Shown: positions 46,790-58,441 of the stretch, one piece after another
Numbering within the stretch: position 1 is the stretch's first letter
Layout: every line of letters begins with the position of its first letter
Source: Serratia symbiotica
Lineage (GTDB): Bacteria > Pseudomonadota > Gammaproteobacteria > Enterobacterales > Enterobacteriaceae
Length of the DNA: 64,000 bases
NCBI GenBank assembly: GCA_024160085.1
Contig: JAMDYG010000002.1
Location: 1-64,000, forward strand
Direction: 5' to 3'
Notes under the pieces: model-generated
Told to the model about the DNA's origin: nothing
The model's database searches: none
What the model saw: only the letters and a program-made list of their open reading frames with translations
Made by a program: the position numbers and the translations under genes

Positions 46790-46905
46790 GAACCTATCCT
46801 ATTAGGCTATTTTATTTACCATTTTAGACATGGGCAGGGTTCACCCTGCTCAAGGACTCCCTGTATACGCTACGGTTGTTGTGCGCTGTCCCTGTGAATA
46901 TTAGT
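46787..46905 (+). repeat. Dispersed intergenic repeat family A, copy 2
   Basis: It begins taagaacctatcctattagg, then ctattttatttaccatttta, ggcagggttcaccctgctca, and actccctgtatacgctacgg. The serC stop codon is its first three bases. The remainder of the 230-base gap to aroA holds nothing else I can name. Confidence 0.75.
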
Positions 46906-47019
46906 TGTACTTACTGAGAGCGGTGGGCTACTTACCGCTATTGTCCTTGTGTAGTAAGGCTGCTCCAGCATTATTCTCGGAGCCGTTCCGTTTATCAGAA
47001 TTTAGAGAGTTTTGTTTAC

Positions 47020-48306
47020 ATGGTGGATTCACTGGTGTTACAACCGGTCGCTTTGGTCAATGGCACCGTCAACTTACCCGGCTCCAAAAGTATATCCAAC
47101 CGTGCCCTGCTGCTGGCGGCGCTGGCGGAGGGAACGACTAGGCTTACCAATCTGCTGGACAGCAAAGATGTGCGGCATATGCTGAATGCATTGCGGGCAT
47201 TGGGCGTAAACTATCGGCTTTCTGCTGATCGCACTGTCTGCCAAGTTGACGGTGCTGCCGGGCCGTTGGCGGCTGACCAGCCGTTGGAATTGTTTCTTGG
47301 CAATGCAGGCACTGCGATGCGGACACTGGCAGCGGCGCTGTGTCTGAGTCATGGCGATGCGGTATTGACGGGGGAACCGCGTATGAAAGAGCGTCCGATC
47401 GGCCACTTGGTGGACACATTGCGCCAGGGCGGCGCGCAAATTGATTATCTGGAACAACCCGATTATCCACCAGTGCGCCTGCGTGGCGGTTTCTTGGGAG
47501 GAGATATCACTGTCGATGGTAGTGTCTCCAGCCAATTTTTGACTGCGTTACTGATGACTGCACCGCTGGTTCTGCAGGATACACAGATCCATATCAAGGG
47601 TGAGTTGATCTCCAAACCCTACATCGACATTACGCTGCACCTGATGCGCAGCTTCGGTGTTGAAGTTAGCCACGACTATTATCGGGTGTTCCACGTTCAG
47701 GGACGTCAAATTTACCGTTCACCGGGCAACTACCTGGTAGAGGGGGATGCTTCTTCAGCCTCTTACTTCCTGGCCGCAGCGGCGATTAAAGGGGGCACCG
47801 TACGTGTGAGCGGTATCGGCCGTAAAAGTGTGCAGGGTGATACCCAGTTTGCCAACGTGTTAGAAAAAATGGGTGCGCGTATCACCTGGAGCGATGATTT
47901 TATTGAGTGTAGTTACGGTGAACTACGCGGTATCGACATGGATATGAATTCTATTCCAGATGCAGCGATGACCATTGCTACCACTGCACTGTTTGCCAAG
48001 GGGCCGACTACCTTGCGTAATGTCTATAACTGGCGAGTGAAAGAAACCGACCGTCTGGCGGCGATGGCCACCGAGTTACGTAAAGTGGGCGCAAAGGTTG
48101 ACGAAGGTAAGGACTTTATCCATGTGGTGCCGCCCGCTAAGTTGAAGTTTGCTGCTATCGACACTTATAACGATCATCGCATGGCGATGTGTTTTTCGCT
48201 GGTGGCGTTGTCGGATACACCAGTTACCATCCTTGACCCACAATGCACCGCGAAAACCTTCCCAGAATATTTCGAACAGCTAGTGCGGATCAGCCGGTTG
48301 GCGTAA
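47020..48306 (+). CDS. aroA: 3-phosphoshikimate 1-carboxyvinyltransferase (EPSP synthase), class I
   Basis: AroA joins phosphoenolpyruvate to shikimate-3-phosphate in chorismate synthesis. The 428-residue ORF (E. coli 427) has [20 protein letters not shown] at 18-37, [17 protein letters not shown] at 91-107, [14 protein letters not shown] near 124, [12 protein letters not shown] near 170, and [20 protein letters not shown] and [15 protein letters not shown] near the C-terminus. It is intact. Residue 102, equivalent to E. coli Pro101, is Thr (codon aca at 47323-47325); substitutions of this proline are known to lower glyphosate affinity in plants and bacteria. Confidence 0.97.
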   Translation: MVDSLVLQPVALVNGTVNLPGSKSISNRALLLAALAEGTTRLTNLLDSKDVRHMLNALRALGVNYRLSADRTVCQVDGAAGPLAADQPLELFLGNAGTAMRTLAAALCLSHGDAVLTGEPRMKERPIGHLVDTLRQGGAQIDYLEQPDYPPVRLRGGFLGGDITVDGSVSSQFLTALLMTAPLVLQDTQIHIKGELISKPYIDITLHLMRSFGVEVSHDYYRVFHVQGRQIYRSPGNYLVEGDASSASYFLAAAAIKGGTVRVSGIGRKSVQGDTQFANVLEKMGARITWSDDFIECSYGELRGIDMDMNSIPDAAMTIATTALFAKGPTTLRNVYNWRVKETDRLAAMATELRKVGAKVDEGKDFIHVVPPAKLKFAAIDTYNDHRMAMCFSLVALSDTPVTILDPQCTAKTFPEYFEQLVRISRLA

Positions 48307-48580
48307 CGATCAGAGTATTTCTTTCAAGGCTCCTTGGGTGGTAATTTATCGTATTCATTGCCGAATAATCGTTGTTTTTCTATACTTTTTCGCGGTTATA
48401 CGCTTATTTTCATACAACCAGACCGTTCCGAGGTAACAGTTCACCACATGGCAGCATACAATATGCCGCAGTATCTGCCCCTCTATTGGGCAATCGGCAG
48501 GGGCGCTAGCAACCAGACCTTCATATTAATTTGAGGACTGGCTATGTTCCTGCGAGGTTTTCTACCTTAAGGAGAGAGAA

Positions 48581-49267
48581 ATGACGGCTACAGCCCCGGT
48601 GATAACCGTTGATGGGCCAAGTGGCGCTGGCAAAGGCACGCTGTGTAAAGCCATAGCCGAATCCCTTGGTTGGCGTTTGCTTGATTCTGGCGCGATCTAT
48701 CGTGTGCTGGCGATGGCGGCATTACATCATCAGGTGGATATTACTTCTGAGGAAGTGTTGGTTACGCTGGCTGCACATCTCGATATTTGTTTTGTCGCTC
48801 AAAATAGCAAGCTGCTGGTGGTTTTGGAAGGTGAGGACGTCAGCAATGAAATCCGTACCGAAACTGTCGGCAACACCGCCTCGCAGGTGGCTAAGTTACC
48901 ACGGGTGCGCGAGGCGTTGCTACGCTGCCAGCGTGCGTTTCGTGAGGAGCCCGGCCTGGTTGCCGATGGCCGCGATATGGGCACGGTGGTGTTCCTGGAT
49001 GCCCCGATTAAAATTTTCCTTGATGCCAACGCTGAAGAGCGAGCGCGGCGCCGTAGGCTACAGTTGCAGGAAAGGGGCTTTAATGTTAACTTTGAGTGTC
49101 TTTTAGCCGAGATACGGGAACGGGATGACCGTGACCGTAATCGAGCTATCGCGCCTCTGGTGCCTGCTTCTGATGCTTTTGTGCTGGATTCAACCAGCTT
49201 ATCGATCGGGGAAGTCATCCAGCAAGCGTTGGGGTATGTACAGAAAGTCATGGCGTTACCGCAGTAA
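48581..49267 (+). CDS. cmk: Cytidylate kinase
   Basis: Cmk phosphorylates CMP and dCMP. The 228-residue ORF has the P-loop [20 protein letters not shown] at 8-27, [18 protein letters not shown] near 34, the NMP-binding insert, [20 protein letters not shown] near 129-148, and a C-terminal [16 protein letters not shown] ggagag ribosome-binding site lies 7 bases before ATG. It is followed by rpsA, as in most enterobacteria. It is intact. Confidence 0.97.
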   Translation: MTATAPVITVDGPSGAGKGTLCKAIAESLGWRLLDSGAIYRVLAMAALHHQVDITSEEVLVTLAAHLDICFVAQNSKLLVVLEGEDVSNEIRTETVGNTASQVAKLPRVREALLRCQRAFREEPGLVADGRDMGTVVFLDAPIKIFLDANAEERARRRRLQLQERGFNVNFECLLAEIRERDDRDRNRAIAPLVPASDAFVLDSTSLSIGEVIQQALGYVQKVMALPQ

Positions 49268-49452
49268 TAAGTGTGGTAATACCGTTGGTTTTTTACCCTA
49301 CTTTTCATAGAAATACCACAATGTATTAGGTATAATTTACCCTAACAACCTAAACTCTGTCAGCATGGAGCCAATGGCGGGGCATGTGAAACAACCCCAT
49401 TTGGCGGGATGCTTGATGGACGTTAAACTAAAGAATCCTGAAGATTAACAAC

Positions 49453-51129
49453 ATGACTGAATCTTTCGCTCAACTCTTTGAAGAATCGCTGAAAACAATA
49501 GAAACCCGTCCAGGTTCAATCGTTCATGGCACTGTCGTTGCTATCGATAAAGATGTCGTACTGGTTGACGCTGGTCTGAAGTCTGAGTCTGCCATCCCAG
49601 CTGAGCAATTCAAAAACGTACAGGGCGAGCTGGAAATCCAGGTTGGTGACGAAGTTGACGTTGCGCTGGACGCTATTGAAGATGGCTTTGGTGAAACCCT
49701 ACTTTCCCGTGAGAAAGCTAAGCGTCACGAAGTATGGATCACGCTGGAAAAAGCTTATGAAGACGCTGAAACTGTCGTTGGTGTTATCAACAGCAAAGTT
49801 AAGGGTGGCTTCACCGTTGAGCTGAACGGTGTTCGTGCGTTCCTGCCAGGTTCCCTGGTTGACGTGCGTCCAGTACGCGACACGTTGCACCTGGAAGGCA
49901 AAGAGCTTGAGTTTAAAGTCATCAAGTTGGATCAGAAGCGCAACAACGTTGTGGTTTCTCGTCGTGCGGTTATTGAATCTGAGAACAGTGCAGAGCGCGA
50001 TCAACTGCTGGAAAACTTGCAAGAAGGCATTGAAGTTAAAGGTCTTGTTAAGAATCTCACTGACTACGGTGCATTCGTTGATCTGGGCGGCGTAGATGGC
50101 CTGCTGCACATCACTGATATGGCTTGGAAACGCGTTAAGCACCCAAGTGAAATCGTCAATGTGGGTGACGAAGTCACCGTTAAAGTGCTGAAGTTTGACC
50201 GCGAGCGTACTCGAGTTTCCCTGGGCCTGAAACAACTGGGCGAAGATCCATGGGTGGCTATTGCGAAACGTCACCCTGAAAGCACCAAACTCACAGGTCG
50301 TGTTACTAACCTGACTGATTACGGCTGCTTCGTAGAAATCGAAGAAGGTGTTGAAGGTTTGGTACACGTCTCTGAAATGGATTGGACCAACAAAAATATC
50401 CACCCATCCAAAGTTGTTAACGTGGGCGATGTAGTGGAAGTGATGGTTCTGGACATTGATGAAGAACGTCGTCGCATTTCTCTGGGCTTGAAGCAGTGCA
50501 AATCTAACCCATGGCAGCAGTTCGCAGAAACTCATAATAAGGGTGATCGTGTTGAAGGTAAAATCAAGTCTATTACTGACTTTGGTATCTTCATCGGCCT
50601 AGATGGTGGCATCGACGGCCTGGTTCACCTGTCTGACATTTCTTGGAATGTTGCTGGCGAAGAAGCAGTTCGTGATTACAAGAAAGGTGACGAAATCGCC
50701 GCAGTTGTTCTGCAAGTTGATTCAGAGCGCGAGCGTATCTCTTTGGGCGTGAAGCAACTAGCTGAAGATCCCTTCAATAACTACCTGTCTATTAATAAGA
50801 AAGGGACTATTGTTACGGGTAAAGTCACCGCATTTGACGCAAAAGGTGCTACAGTTGAATTAGCAGGTGGTGTAGAAGGTTACCTACGTGTATCTGAAGC
50901 CTCTCGCGACCGCATTGAAGATGCAACTTTAGTTCTGAAAGTTGGTGATGAAGTTGAAGCCAAGTTCACTGGCGTTGACCGCAAGAACCGCGTAGTAAGC
51001 CTGTCTGTACGTGCTAAGGACGAAGCTGACGAGAAAGATGTCATCGCAACTGTTAACAACAAACAGGAAGAAGGCAACAACTTCTCTAATGCAATGGCTG
51101 AAGCGTTCAAAGCGGCTAAAGGCGAGTAA
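49453..51129 (+). CDS. rpsA: 30S ribosomal protein S1
   Basis: S1 binds mRNA leaders and unfolds them on the 30S subunit. The 558-residue ORF (E. coli 557) starts [20 protein letters not shown] and contains six S1 OB-fold repeats, seen from the recurring RVxNLTDYGxFVxI/L and RxRxSLGLKQ motifs (for example [60 protein letters not shown]). The C-terminus ends [10 protein letters not shown]. The 185-base leader after cmk has an A-rich start region typical for this autoregulated gene. It is intact. Confidence 0.97.
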   Translation: MTESFAQLFEESLKTIETRPGSIVHGTVVAIDKDVVLVDAGLKSESAIPAEQFKNVQGELEIQVGDEVDVALDAIEDGFGETLLSREKAKRHEVWITLEKAYEDAETVVGVINSKVKGGFTVELNGVRAFLPGSLVDVRPVRDTLHLEGKELEFKVIKLDQKRNNVVVSRRAVIESENSAERDQLLENLQEGIEVKGLVKNLTDYGAFVDLGGVDGLLHITDMAWKRVKHPSEIVNVGDEVTVKVLKFDRERTRVSLGLKQLGEDPWVAIAKRHPESTKLTGRVTNLTDYGCFVEIEEGVEGLVHVSEMDWTNKNIHPSKVVNVGDVVEVMVLDIDEERRRISLGLKQCKSNPWQQFAETHNKGDRVEGKIKSITDFGIFIGLDGGIDGLVHLSDISWNVAGEEAVRDYKKGDEIAAVVLQVDSERERISLGVKQLAEDPFNNYLSINKKGTIVTGKVTAFDAKGATVELAGGVEGYLRVSEASRDRIEDATLVLKVGDEVEAKFTGVDRKNRVVSLSVRAKDEADEKDVIATVNNKQEEGNNFSNAMAEAFKAAKGE

Positions 51130-51190
51130 TGACGGGTGGCGGTTTCTGGCCGCCCGATACGGTAGTTTAGCTGCAAATCTTGGAGGAATT

Positions 51191-51475
51191 ATGACCAAGT
51201 CTGAACTTATCGAAAGACTTGCTAGTCAGCAATCTCATATCCCTGCGAAGACCGTTGAGGATGCAGTGAAAGAGATTCTTGAACATATGGCTGCAACATT
51301 GGCTGATGGTGAACGCATTGAGATCCGTGGATTTGGCAGTTTTTCTCTTCACTACCGTGCCCCGCGTGTGGGTCGCAACCCAAAAACGGGTAATAAAGTA
51401 GAGCTGGATAGTAAATACGTTCCTCACTTTAAGCCTGGTAAAGAGTTACGTGATCGCGCCAATATCTACGGCTAA
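51191..51475 (+). CDS. ihfB: Integration host factor beta subunit
   Basis: IhfB pairs with IhfA to bend DNA sharply. The upstream frame is open from 51011, but [20 protein letters not shown] at 51191, with a ggagg ribosome-binding site 5 bases ahead, gives the family length of 94 residues. It has the HU/IHF signature [20 protein letters not shown] (the beta-arm with the intercalating Pro of RNPKTG) and ends [12 protein letters not shown]. It follows rpsA by 61 bases as in E. coli. It is intact. Confidence 0.97.
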   Translation: MTKSELIERLASQQSHIPAKTVEDAVKEILEHMAATLADGERIEIRGFGSFSLHYRAPRVGRNPKTGNKVELDSKYVPHFKPGKELRDRANIYG

Positions 51476-51503
51476 TCGCTAAACTTTCCATAAGTTTTTG
51501 CTG

Positions 51504-51549
51504 GTAAGCAAATAAAACGGTGCCTCAGGGCACCGTTTTATTTGCTTAC
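51504..51549. terminator. Very long bidirectional terminator hairpin after ihfB
   Basis: A perfect 21-bp inverted repeat (gtaagcaaataaaacggtgc c ... g gcaccgttttatttgcttac) with a 4-base loop (tcag). It has A and T tracts on both arms, so it can act in either direction. Confidence 0.85.
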
Positions 51550-51769
51550 TGTTTAGTCATTTTCTGCTCCTCCCACCCGACTTCTTCTTGCATTCCGTGC
51601 CTTAGTTCAACATCAATGAATGAAACCTGAATCGCTAATCTGCGGCGTTTATCGTGAGTCATCGCAAGGACGCTAGCACTTGCCAAAAGGTGAACAATCC
51701 CGCCTGCTAGCTGTAATACGTGGCTGTGCATTGTTTGTTTAATGGGAGAAAGGCCGATCAAAATCTAGT

Positions 51770-53127
51770 TGGATCTTGCGGTTATTGCCATTGTCTATGG
51801 TATTTTTCCCTTGCTGGTACTGCCACAATTTCCTGATATGTTGACATTCTGTCTATCGGTATTGGCGGTCGCTTGTCTGATTTTCTAGTTCGAATAGATG
51901 CCGTTAAGCGCGCGTTTCCGCTCTGCTCCGCTTGGTATTGGGTACCAGTACGTTGGCCGTATATCCAGTTTAGCATCACGTTATTGCTGGTGTCGATGCA
52001 AGCAGCGCGTTGTTTCTTAGCCTGACGTTAACCTCCTCAATGCCGGCAAACTTGTGGGATGTGCCAGTGGTTTCTCTAGTGACGGTGCCGTTGATTCTAC
52101 TGGCAGTGATCTGCAGTGCTTTGCCAGCATTAGGCAGTGGGCTCTATAGGGCTTGGCCGATCTGACACTGATGTGGGTCTTTACTCCACTGCAATATATG
52201 CAGCGCGGCTGGATCGATCTAGGCGCTGCCTCATTGTTGGCTAGTGTTGCGGATTGGCTACTGGTGATTTGCTGACGTTTTCACTGGTGGTGGCGTTATG
52301 CGTTGGGATGGCTCGCGGTAGCAATCTGTTGCGTGCTATGGCGAGAAAAAGAACCCGTATACCGTTCGTTGGCGGGTAGATATGCTGGACGTAGGTCATG
52401 GCCTGGCGGTAGTGATCGAGCGAAATGGCAAAGGGGTACTGTTTTTTGATACAGGTGATCTCTTAGCAACAGGTAGTGCTGCCGAACGCCATATTTTGCC
52501 TATGCTAAATTGGCGGTGTATCGAACTGTAACATATTATCATCAACCATGATCATCTTGATCATATAGGCGGGCTGGAAGATGTGCAGCATGCGTTTCCA
52601 CAGGCGAGGGTAAGCAGCACGATACTTCATTCAGGACATTTACCTTACGTATCCGGTAAAAGCTGGCAGTGGCAATCACTGCAATTTGAGGTGTTGTGGC
52701 CACCGAAAGCGCTGAAAAGGCCGGTCAATAATGACTCCTGTGTGATCCCGCGTGGATAGCGGCCAATTTAGCTTATTACTGACTGGCGACGTGGAAAAGC
52801 ATAGTTGCTCAGGTTACAGCTTGATAAGCTGGCAGTTACCGTACTGCAAGTTCCGCACCACGGCAGTAAAACCTCTTCAACGCTGCCTTTTTTGCGTGCG
52901 GTTGCACCTGAAGCAGTGTTGGCTTCGGCATCTCGTTACCACAAATAGCGATTACCTGCGATGAAGGTTATCGCTAGATATCTGGCAAATGGCATCATAT
53001 GGCGCGATACTTCCTACTCAGGCCAGTTATCGGTTTTTTCGACAACGATTGGTAAATTAAAGGCTTTCGAGAATAATTAATGCCTCGTTGGCACCACCAG
53101 CGGTTTGGCGTAGAGGGTGATAATGAG
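51770..53127 (+). pseudogene. comEC (ycaI) relic, DNA-uptake channel protein
   Basis: ComEC-type proteins pass single-stranded DNA through the inner membrane. A TTG at about 51770 opens DLAVIAIVYGIFPLLVLPQF, quickly stopped. Most of the membrane domain is missing or unreadable. The C-terminal metallo-beta-lactamase part is recognisable: VDMLDVGHGLAVVIERNGKG, HIIINHDHLDHIGGLEDVQH (zinc motif, here HDHLDH), VLQVPHHGSKTSSTLPFLRA, and a C-terminal MPRWHHQRFGV-like end. Several stops and a net loss of about 900 bases. It lies between ihfB and msbA as ycaI does in E. coli. Confidence 0.85.
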
Positions 53128-53165
53128 TAGAATAAGCCGCTATTTCTTCCGATGCTGGTATTTGC

Positions 53166-54917
53166 ATGATGAATGATAATGATCTCTCCACCTGGCAGAC
53201 TTTCCGTCGCCTCTGGCCGATGATCACGCCTTTTAGGGCCGGCTTGATTCTGGCTGGTGTAGCATTAATTATCAACGCTGGCAGCGACGCCTTTATGCTG
53301 TCTTTACTTAAACCTTTATTGGATGACGGTTTTGGAAAAACCGAGAATAATATCCTACAATGGATGCCGATGGCCATTATTGGTTTGATGGTGGTGCGCG
53401 GTACAACCAGCTTTATTTCCAGCTATTGCATTTCCTGGGTTTCCGGCATGGTGGTGATGCATATGCGTCGCCGTCTATTTGGCCACATGATGAGAATGCC
53501 GGTTTCTTTCTTTGATCAACAGCCCACTGGCACATTGTTGTCGCGTATTACCTACGATTCAGAGCAGGTAGCATCATCCTCTTCCAGCGCGCTGGTGACT
53601 GTGGTACGTGAAAGTGCATCGATTATTGCACTGTTCTGCATGATGTTTTATTACAGTTGGCATCTTTCGGTGATCTTGATCGTGCTGTCACCTATTGTGT
53701 CAATTGCAATCCGCATCGTGTCCAAGAGGTTCCGTAATATCAGCAAAAACATGCAAAATACTATGGGGCAAGTGACCACTAGTGCCGAGCAAATGCTGAA
53801 AGGGCATAAAGAGGTACTGATTTTTGGCGGGCAACAGGTCGAAACCGATCGCTTCAACTCGGTTAGCAATCGCATGCGCCAACAGGGTATGAAGTTGGTA
53901 TACGCTTCCTCTATCTCCGATCCTATCATCCAATTGATCGCCTCTTTAGCCTTGGCCTTTGTACTATATGCCGCCAGCTTCCCGAGTGTGATGGAAACGC
54001 TTACCGCTGGTACTATTACCGTAGTGTTCTCTTCCATGATCGCCTTGATGCGTCCGCTGAAATCGCTAACTAATGTCAACGCCCAGTTTCAGCGCGGTAT
54101 GGCGGCCTGCCAGACCTTGTTCTCAATTTTAGATATGGAGCAGGAGAAAGATACCGGCACTTGCCAAGTGGCGCGTGCGAAAGGCGATATCGAATTCCGT
54201 AATGTGACCTTCTATTACCCAGGTAGAGAAATCCCGGCGCTGCGCAATATCAACCTGAGCATTTCGGAAGGTAAAACTGTGGCATTGGTAGGCCGATCCG
54301 GTTCTGGCAAGTCGACAATTGCCAACTTATTGACCCGTTTCTATGATATTCAGGAAGGTGAGATCCTAATGGATGGGCATGATCTGCGGGAATATACGTT
54401 GGCTTCTCTACGTGATCAGGTCGCGCTGGTTTCTCAAAATATTCATCTGTTCAACGACACCATAGCTAATAATATTGCTTACGCACATGAAGCACGCTAT
54501 AGCCGCGAAGAAATCGAGAAAGCGGCGCGTATGGCCTATGCGATGGACTTTATCGATAAGATGGAGAATGGGTTGGATACGGTAATCGGCGAGAACGGCG
54601 TAACACTGTCCAGTGGTCAACGCCAGCGCATCGCCATCGCGCGTGCACTGCTACGTGATTGCCCGATCTTGATCCTGGATGAGGCAACTTCAGCACTGGA
54701 TACGGAGTCTGAACGCGCTATTCAGGCGGCGTTGGACGAATTGCAGAAAGATCGCACTTCGATGGTGATCGCCCACCGTTTGTCAACGATTGAAAAGGCG
54801 GATGAAATTATGGTAATCGAGGAAGGTCGCATTGTTGAACGTGGTGAACATGTTGCATTACTCGACGAACAAGGTGTCTATGCGCAATTGTATCGTTTGC
54901 AATTTGGTCAAGAATGA
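53166..54917 (+). CDS. msbA: Lipid A export ATP-binding/permease MsbA
   Basis: MsbA is a homodimeric ABC flippase that moves lipid A-core across the inner membrane. The 583-residue ORF (E. coli 582) has six membrane helices in residues 1-330 and an ATPase domain with Walker [21 protein letters not shown] near 375, Q-loop [13 protein letters not shown], Walker [21 protein letters not shown] near 500 and H-loop VIAHRLSTI. The signature reads [19 protein letters not shown]: the usual LSGGQ has become LSSGQ. It overlaps lpxK by 4 bases. Otherwise intact. Confidence 0.96.
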   Translation: MMNDNDLSTWQTFRRLWPMITPFRAGLILAGVALIINAGSDAFMLSLLKPLLDDGFGKTENNILQWMPMAIIGLMVVRGTTSFISSYCISWVSGMVVMHMRRRLFGHMMRMPVSFFDQQPTGTLLSRITYDSEQVASSSSSALVTVVRESASIIALFCMMFYYSWHLSVILIVLSPIVSIAIRIVSKRFRNISKNMQNTMGQVTTSAEQMLKGHKEVLIFGGQQVETDRFNSVSNRMRQQGMKLVYASSISDPIIQLIASLALAFVLYAASFPSVMETLTAGTITVVFSSMIALMRPLKSLTNVNAQFQRGMAACQTLFSILDMEQEKDTGTCQVARAKGDIEFRNVTFYYPGREIPALRNINLSISEGKTVALVGRSGSGKSTIANLLTRFYDIQEGEILMDGHDLREYTLASLRDQVALVSQNIHLFNDTIANNIAYAHEARYSREEIEKAARMAYAMDFIDKMENGLDTVIGENGVTLSSGQRQRIAIARALLRDCPILILDEATSALDTESERAIQAALDELQKDRTSMVIAHRLSTIEKADEIMVIEEGRIVERGEHVALLDEQGVYAQLYRLQFGQE

Positions 54918-55894
54918 TTAACCGCATCTGGTCAGGTAGCTCTCTGCTTTATCTGATATTGCTGCCATTGTCTTGGTTGTATGGCCTAGTTAGTACGCTG
55001 ATCCGCCTTAGTTATCGTTGTGGCTTGCGTAAAAGCTGGCGTGCACCGGTTACGGTGGTGATAGTTGGCAACCTCACCGCTGGTGGTAATGGCAAAACGC
55101 CTATAGTGATCTGGTTGGTGGAGCAATTGCAGCAACGAGGTTACCGGGTTGGTGTAGTGTCACGCGGTTACGGCAGCAAATCTGCGGTTTATCCGTTGAT
55201 GCTTAGTCAGAACACCTCTCCCAGTGAGGCTGGTGATGAGCCTGTGCTGATTTATCAGCGTACCGGCGCACCAGTGGCTATTGCACCTAAACGATCTGAT
55301 GCGATTCAGGCATTACTACAGCAGCATCAGCTTGATGTGGTGATCACTGACGATGGCTTACAACATTATGCGTTGCAGCGTGACTTTGAACTGGTCGTGA
55401 TCGATGGCGTACGTCGCTTTGGTAACGGTTGGTGGCTACCGGCAGGGCCAATGCGTGAACGCGCGGCGCGTCTCAATAGCGTGGACGCGTGCGTTGCCAA
55501 CGGCGGTGTGGCGCAGGAGGGGGAAATAGCTATGCGCCTGCACGCGCGTGAGGCGGTGAATATGCTCAGTGGCGAGCGCTGTCCAGTGGCTGAATTAACA
55601 CATGTGGTGGCAGTGGCTGGTATCGGCTATCCACCGCGTTTTTTCGCCATGTTGGAAAAGCTAGGAACCGATGTCGAACAAGAAGTGGCATTTGCCGATC
55701 ATCAGAAGTACCAGTTGGCATCACTGTCAGCTCTGACGCCAGTAGGGCAAACGCTGTTGATGACGGAAAAGGATGCAGTAAAATGCCATGCTTTTGCACA
55801 GCCAAATTGGTGGTATCTGCCAGTTGATGCAGTATTGTCATCTGTCGAGGCGGAACAACTGTTGAAAAAAATTGAAAACCTGCTGAGTAATTAG
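54914..55894 (+). CDS. lpxK: Tetraacyldisaccharide 4'-kinase
   Basis: LpxK phosphorylates the lipid A disaccharide at the inner membrane. The 326-residue ORF (E. coli 328) has an N-terminal membrane anchor ([20 protein letters not shown]), the P-loop [20 protein letters not shown] near 52, SRGYGSKS near 88, [20 protein letters not shown] near 140 and a C-terminal [20 protein letters not shown]. The start is within the msbA stop region (atga), which implies translational coupling. It appears intact. The ycaQ-ycaR-kdsB genes expected next are absent. Confidence 0.96.
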   Translation: MINRIWSGSSLLYLILLPLSWLYGLVSTLIRLSYRCGLRKSWRAPVTVVIVGNLTAGGNGKTPIVIWLVEQLQQRGYRVGVVSRGYGSKSAVYPLMLSQNTSPSEAGDEPVLIYQRTGAPVAIAPKRSDAIQALLQQHQLDVVITDDGLQHYALQRDFELVVIDGVRRFGNGWWLPAGPMRERAARLNSVDACVANGGVAQEGEIAMRLHAREAVNMLSGERCPVAELTHVVAVAGIGYPPRFFAMLEKLGTDVEQEVAFADHQKYQLASLSALTPVGQTLLMTEKDAVKCHAFAQPNWWYLPVDAVLSSVEAEQLLKKIENLLSN

Positions 55895-55967
55895 CATCCC
55901 TAGTTATCTCTCTAATTGGCTTAATTTGCTGTACAATACCAGTTTTTAGGTTCCTCATGCCCTGCGT

Positions 55968-56265
55968 TAATGGTTCATTGTCCCCGTTGTGCTTTTGCTC
56001 TGGTTCGCCGTGGTAGTCTCAGAACCCTAAATGCTAGAAGCGTTTCCCCAGCTCACCTATACTTATTAGGCCAGGAAGCCCAGCGTTAAAGAGCCAATCG
56101 TTGATATGGCCTTCAACGTCGCTGGGGTTCGCGATACAGCAACGACGCTTAAAAATCTGTATCAACAGGGTTATCCGCACTTTAAAAAGCTCGCGTCGAA
56201 GCAAATAGTACCCGCATTAAAAGAGTGGCTCGCAAAACTCTCTGCTTCTCACGTTCTATAGCGTT
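55968..56265 (+). mobile_element. IS1-family insA fragment
   Basis: The + strand reads MVHCPRCAFALVRRGSLRTL (zinc-finger cysteines), then in other frames TYTY, ARKPSVKEPIVDMAFNVAGV and RDTATTLKICINRVIRTLKS. It closely resembles the InsA fragment at 30769-30990. insB is missing. Confidence 0.75.
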
Positions 56266-56269
56266 GCAG

Positions 56270-56980
56270 GAAAAAATCATCAGTTCCTTTATTGATAAAC
56301 ACAGGTTCGACTAATTAGATGCATCACTTTATCTTCCCATTAATACCCGTTTGAAACCATCTGTAATGGTCAATTAACATCGGGCACTGATTTAGTGCAC
56401 ATTATTGTAATCGACGTTCATATTCATCCGGCGGTATATTTCCCATTCGATAATGCCGACACTTCAGATTATAAAAATTGTCGATATAATCGATAACGTC
56501 TGCAATACCATGACTTCGAGTTTCATAACGACGAGAGTTAACTCTCCAGCTTTCAAGCTGCGGAAAAGCCTCTCCGTAACAGCATTATCCAGGCCGTTTA
56601 GCTCATGCTGCTTGTCACATCAGGTTCCTGCTGGCAAGGCTAGAACTGAACGCTAGTATACTGCGCATCTTGATCGCTATGAGGTGCTACTGAGCCTGTT
56701 GGCCGTCTTTTATTGACCGCCAGCCGTAGTATGTGGATAGTTATGGCGCTGTCCGGTTGGTCTGAGAAGGCTCAACTCACTATTTGTCTTGAACGTGAAT
56801 CCATGACGATAACCAAATTTAACCAGCCCTGAGCTGTGCGAAGATAAGTGATATCACCTGGCCACCCAGTATTTAATGTCTACGGATAAAACTGTCGATT
56901 CAACAGATTAGCCGCTACTGCGTCCAGCTGCTCCTAACCTAACCTTGTCGATGGATTTCTTTATGGATGCGTTAGTAACG
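56270..56980 (-). mobile_element. IS3-family orfB remnant
   Basis: On the minus strand: VAANLLNRQFYPQTLNTGWP, GDITYLRTAQGWLNLVIVMD, RPTGSVAPHSDQDAQYTS, then decayed frames and an ending with YIDNFYNLKCRHYRMGN and PDEYE. This is the catalytic core and C-terminus of an IS3-family transposase, with several stops. Confidence 0.8.
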
Positions 56981-57009
56981 GGTCGCGCCGTATAAAGTGC
57001 CTATAACCT

Positions 57010-57440
57010 ACGGTGATGATTTCACTCAGGAGTGCCTGATGGCCACTGTAACCTTCAGTATTTAGGGACTTCAGGTAGCGTGCATTCTGGACAATATTGT
57101 GCTGTTTCGTGACTATCCGGTGATGATAAGAACAGATTAGGGGCCTGAATTTACCTGCCGTGTAGAGTACTAGACTAGTAGGCTAATGAGCATGGTGTGG
57201 AGTTGCGATTGAACCAGCCAGGTAAGCCGACATAGAACGGGTTTATCGAGAGCTTTAACGGACGTTTTAGCAATGAATGCTTTAATGAACACAGGTTCAG
57301 TGATGTCAGTCACGCGCGGGGAATAACCAATGAATGAAGTAAGGAACATAGCGAGTACCGACCGTACTCAGCTCTGAATTATTTCACGCCGTATGAATTT
57401 GCAACTAGATGGCGAAACCGAGAAATCGGGAGTAAACAAA
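57010..57440 (+). mobile_element. Second IS3-family orfB C-terminal remnant
   Basis: The + strand reads TDxGPEFTCR-like sequence, then LNQPGKPT, stop, NGFIESFNGRFSNECFNEHR, then YRPYSALNYFTPYEFATRW. This is a different IS3 subgroup from the neighbour on the minus strand. From 57441 to 57716 I see no gene. Confidence 0.75.
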
Positions 57441-57716
57441 CTGACATTGCTAACTGAACGTTATATCTAATACTGGGGCAAGTCTCTGAGTTTCATAGGT
57501 TTATCGTTAGGTTTTGTCTTCTTTACCTTTGCCTCAGTGAGTGCCATTGCATATATATTCCTGTATTGGTACAAACCAAATCGAACTTACCATACCCACT
57601 TTTATACCAACAAGTAAGCGTGGCGGTGGGTGGAATTTGGCAAACGAAATAGGTTAGTTAACTCACTAATTTTGTGTGATAAAGCTGGTGTTTGTAGACG
57701 TTGATAGACAGCAAAA

Positions 57717-57791
57717 TGGTGTCCCCGACTGGAATCGAACCAGTAACTAGCCCTTAGGAGGGGCTTGTTATATCCGTTTAACTACGGAGAC
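57717..57791 (-). tRNA. argW: tRNA-Arg (anticodon CCT)
   Basis: The minus strand folds as a 75-nt tRNA: acceptor GTCTCCG pairing with CGGGGAC (one T-G pair), D arm, anticodon loop with CTCCTAA (anticodon CCT), T arm GGTTCGATTCC and an encoded CCA end. It closely matches E. coli argW, which also lies near mlaA. It reads AGG codons. No prophage or integrase is visible next to it. Confidence 0.93.
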
Positions 57792-58033
57792 CCTACGGAA
57801 CTATAGCTTAAGCTGCGGAGTATTATACCTTTTCTTACCCTCAGAATAAGTACTTACCAGTATGTTTGCTTATTTACTCACCAAGTGCTCGTCTATTTAT
57901 TCGCTAGGCTGGCTGTGAACACGGTTTCTTCCTAGGTATCAGGCACATTGTCGTCTATTGCTGCTTTAGAGAATCTGCGGTGGGCAGCCATGCGGCTTAT
58001 GCTAGGGAATTCGCTATCCCAAAGAGACATGAG

Positions 58034-58385
58034 TACCTTTAGATGTGGCAAGTCAAAGGTTTGAGTGGCGTGCGTGATGAACGCTCCCTGTTTAGTAAGC
58101 TAAACTTTTCGATGCATCCTGGCGAAATTCATTCAAGTGGCAAGATCAAACGGCGCAGTTAAGGCCAACCTACTGCGTATTTTGGCTGGTTTGGCGGGTA
58201 GGCGTTGCTGAGGGATGCAATACGCGACAAAAGAGGACTCAACTGGGAAAACCTACGATTAGGCGCAGCATTGCGCAAGCAAAAACACAGGATTGTGAAT
58301 AAACTGTTAAACATGGTGTCAATAGACACTGCAGCTGGAGGTAGCTCAGCTGTTACAGAACCACAGCAGTAAAAAGCAGGTTAGC
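58034..58385 (+). pseudogene. ccmA: ccmA relic (haem exporter ATPase, cytochrome c maturation)
   Basis: The first frame reads LWQVKGLSGVRDERSLFSKL and NFSMHPGEI, like CcmA (RDERTLFSGLSFTLNAGE). The Walker A region follows in a shifted frame as GAVKANLLRILAGLAG. After a stop come GLNWENLRLGAALRKQ and a piece resembling VAQLSAGQQRRVA. All are short and broken. No ccmB or later gene follows. Confidence 0.6.
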
Positions 58386-58441
58386 ATTCAAATAAACAAG
58401 CAGGTACCCTGAAAAAACGAACGTGTTTTATGGAGAAAAAT

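Noticed and set aside
49699-50535. 278-residue ORF antisense to rpsA
   Set aside because: It results from codon bias of a highly expressed gene on the other strand; it has no ribosome-binding site or recognisable domain.
57717-57791. tRNA-Arg as an active prophage or island attachment site
   Set aside because: No integrase or duplicated tRNA 3' end is visible nearby; only IS3 debris flanks it.
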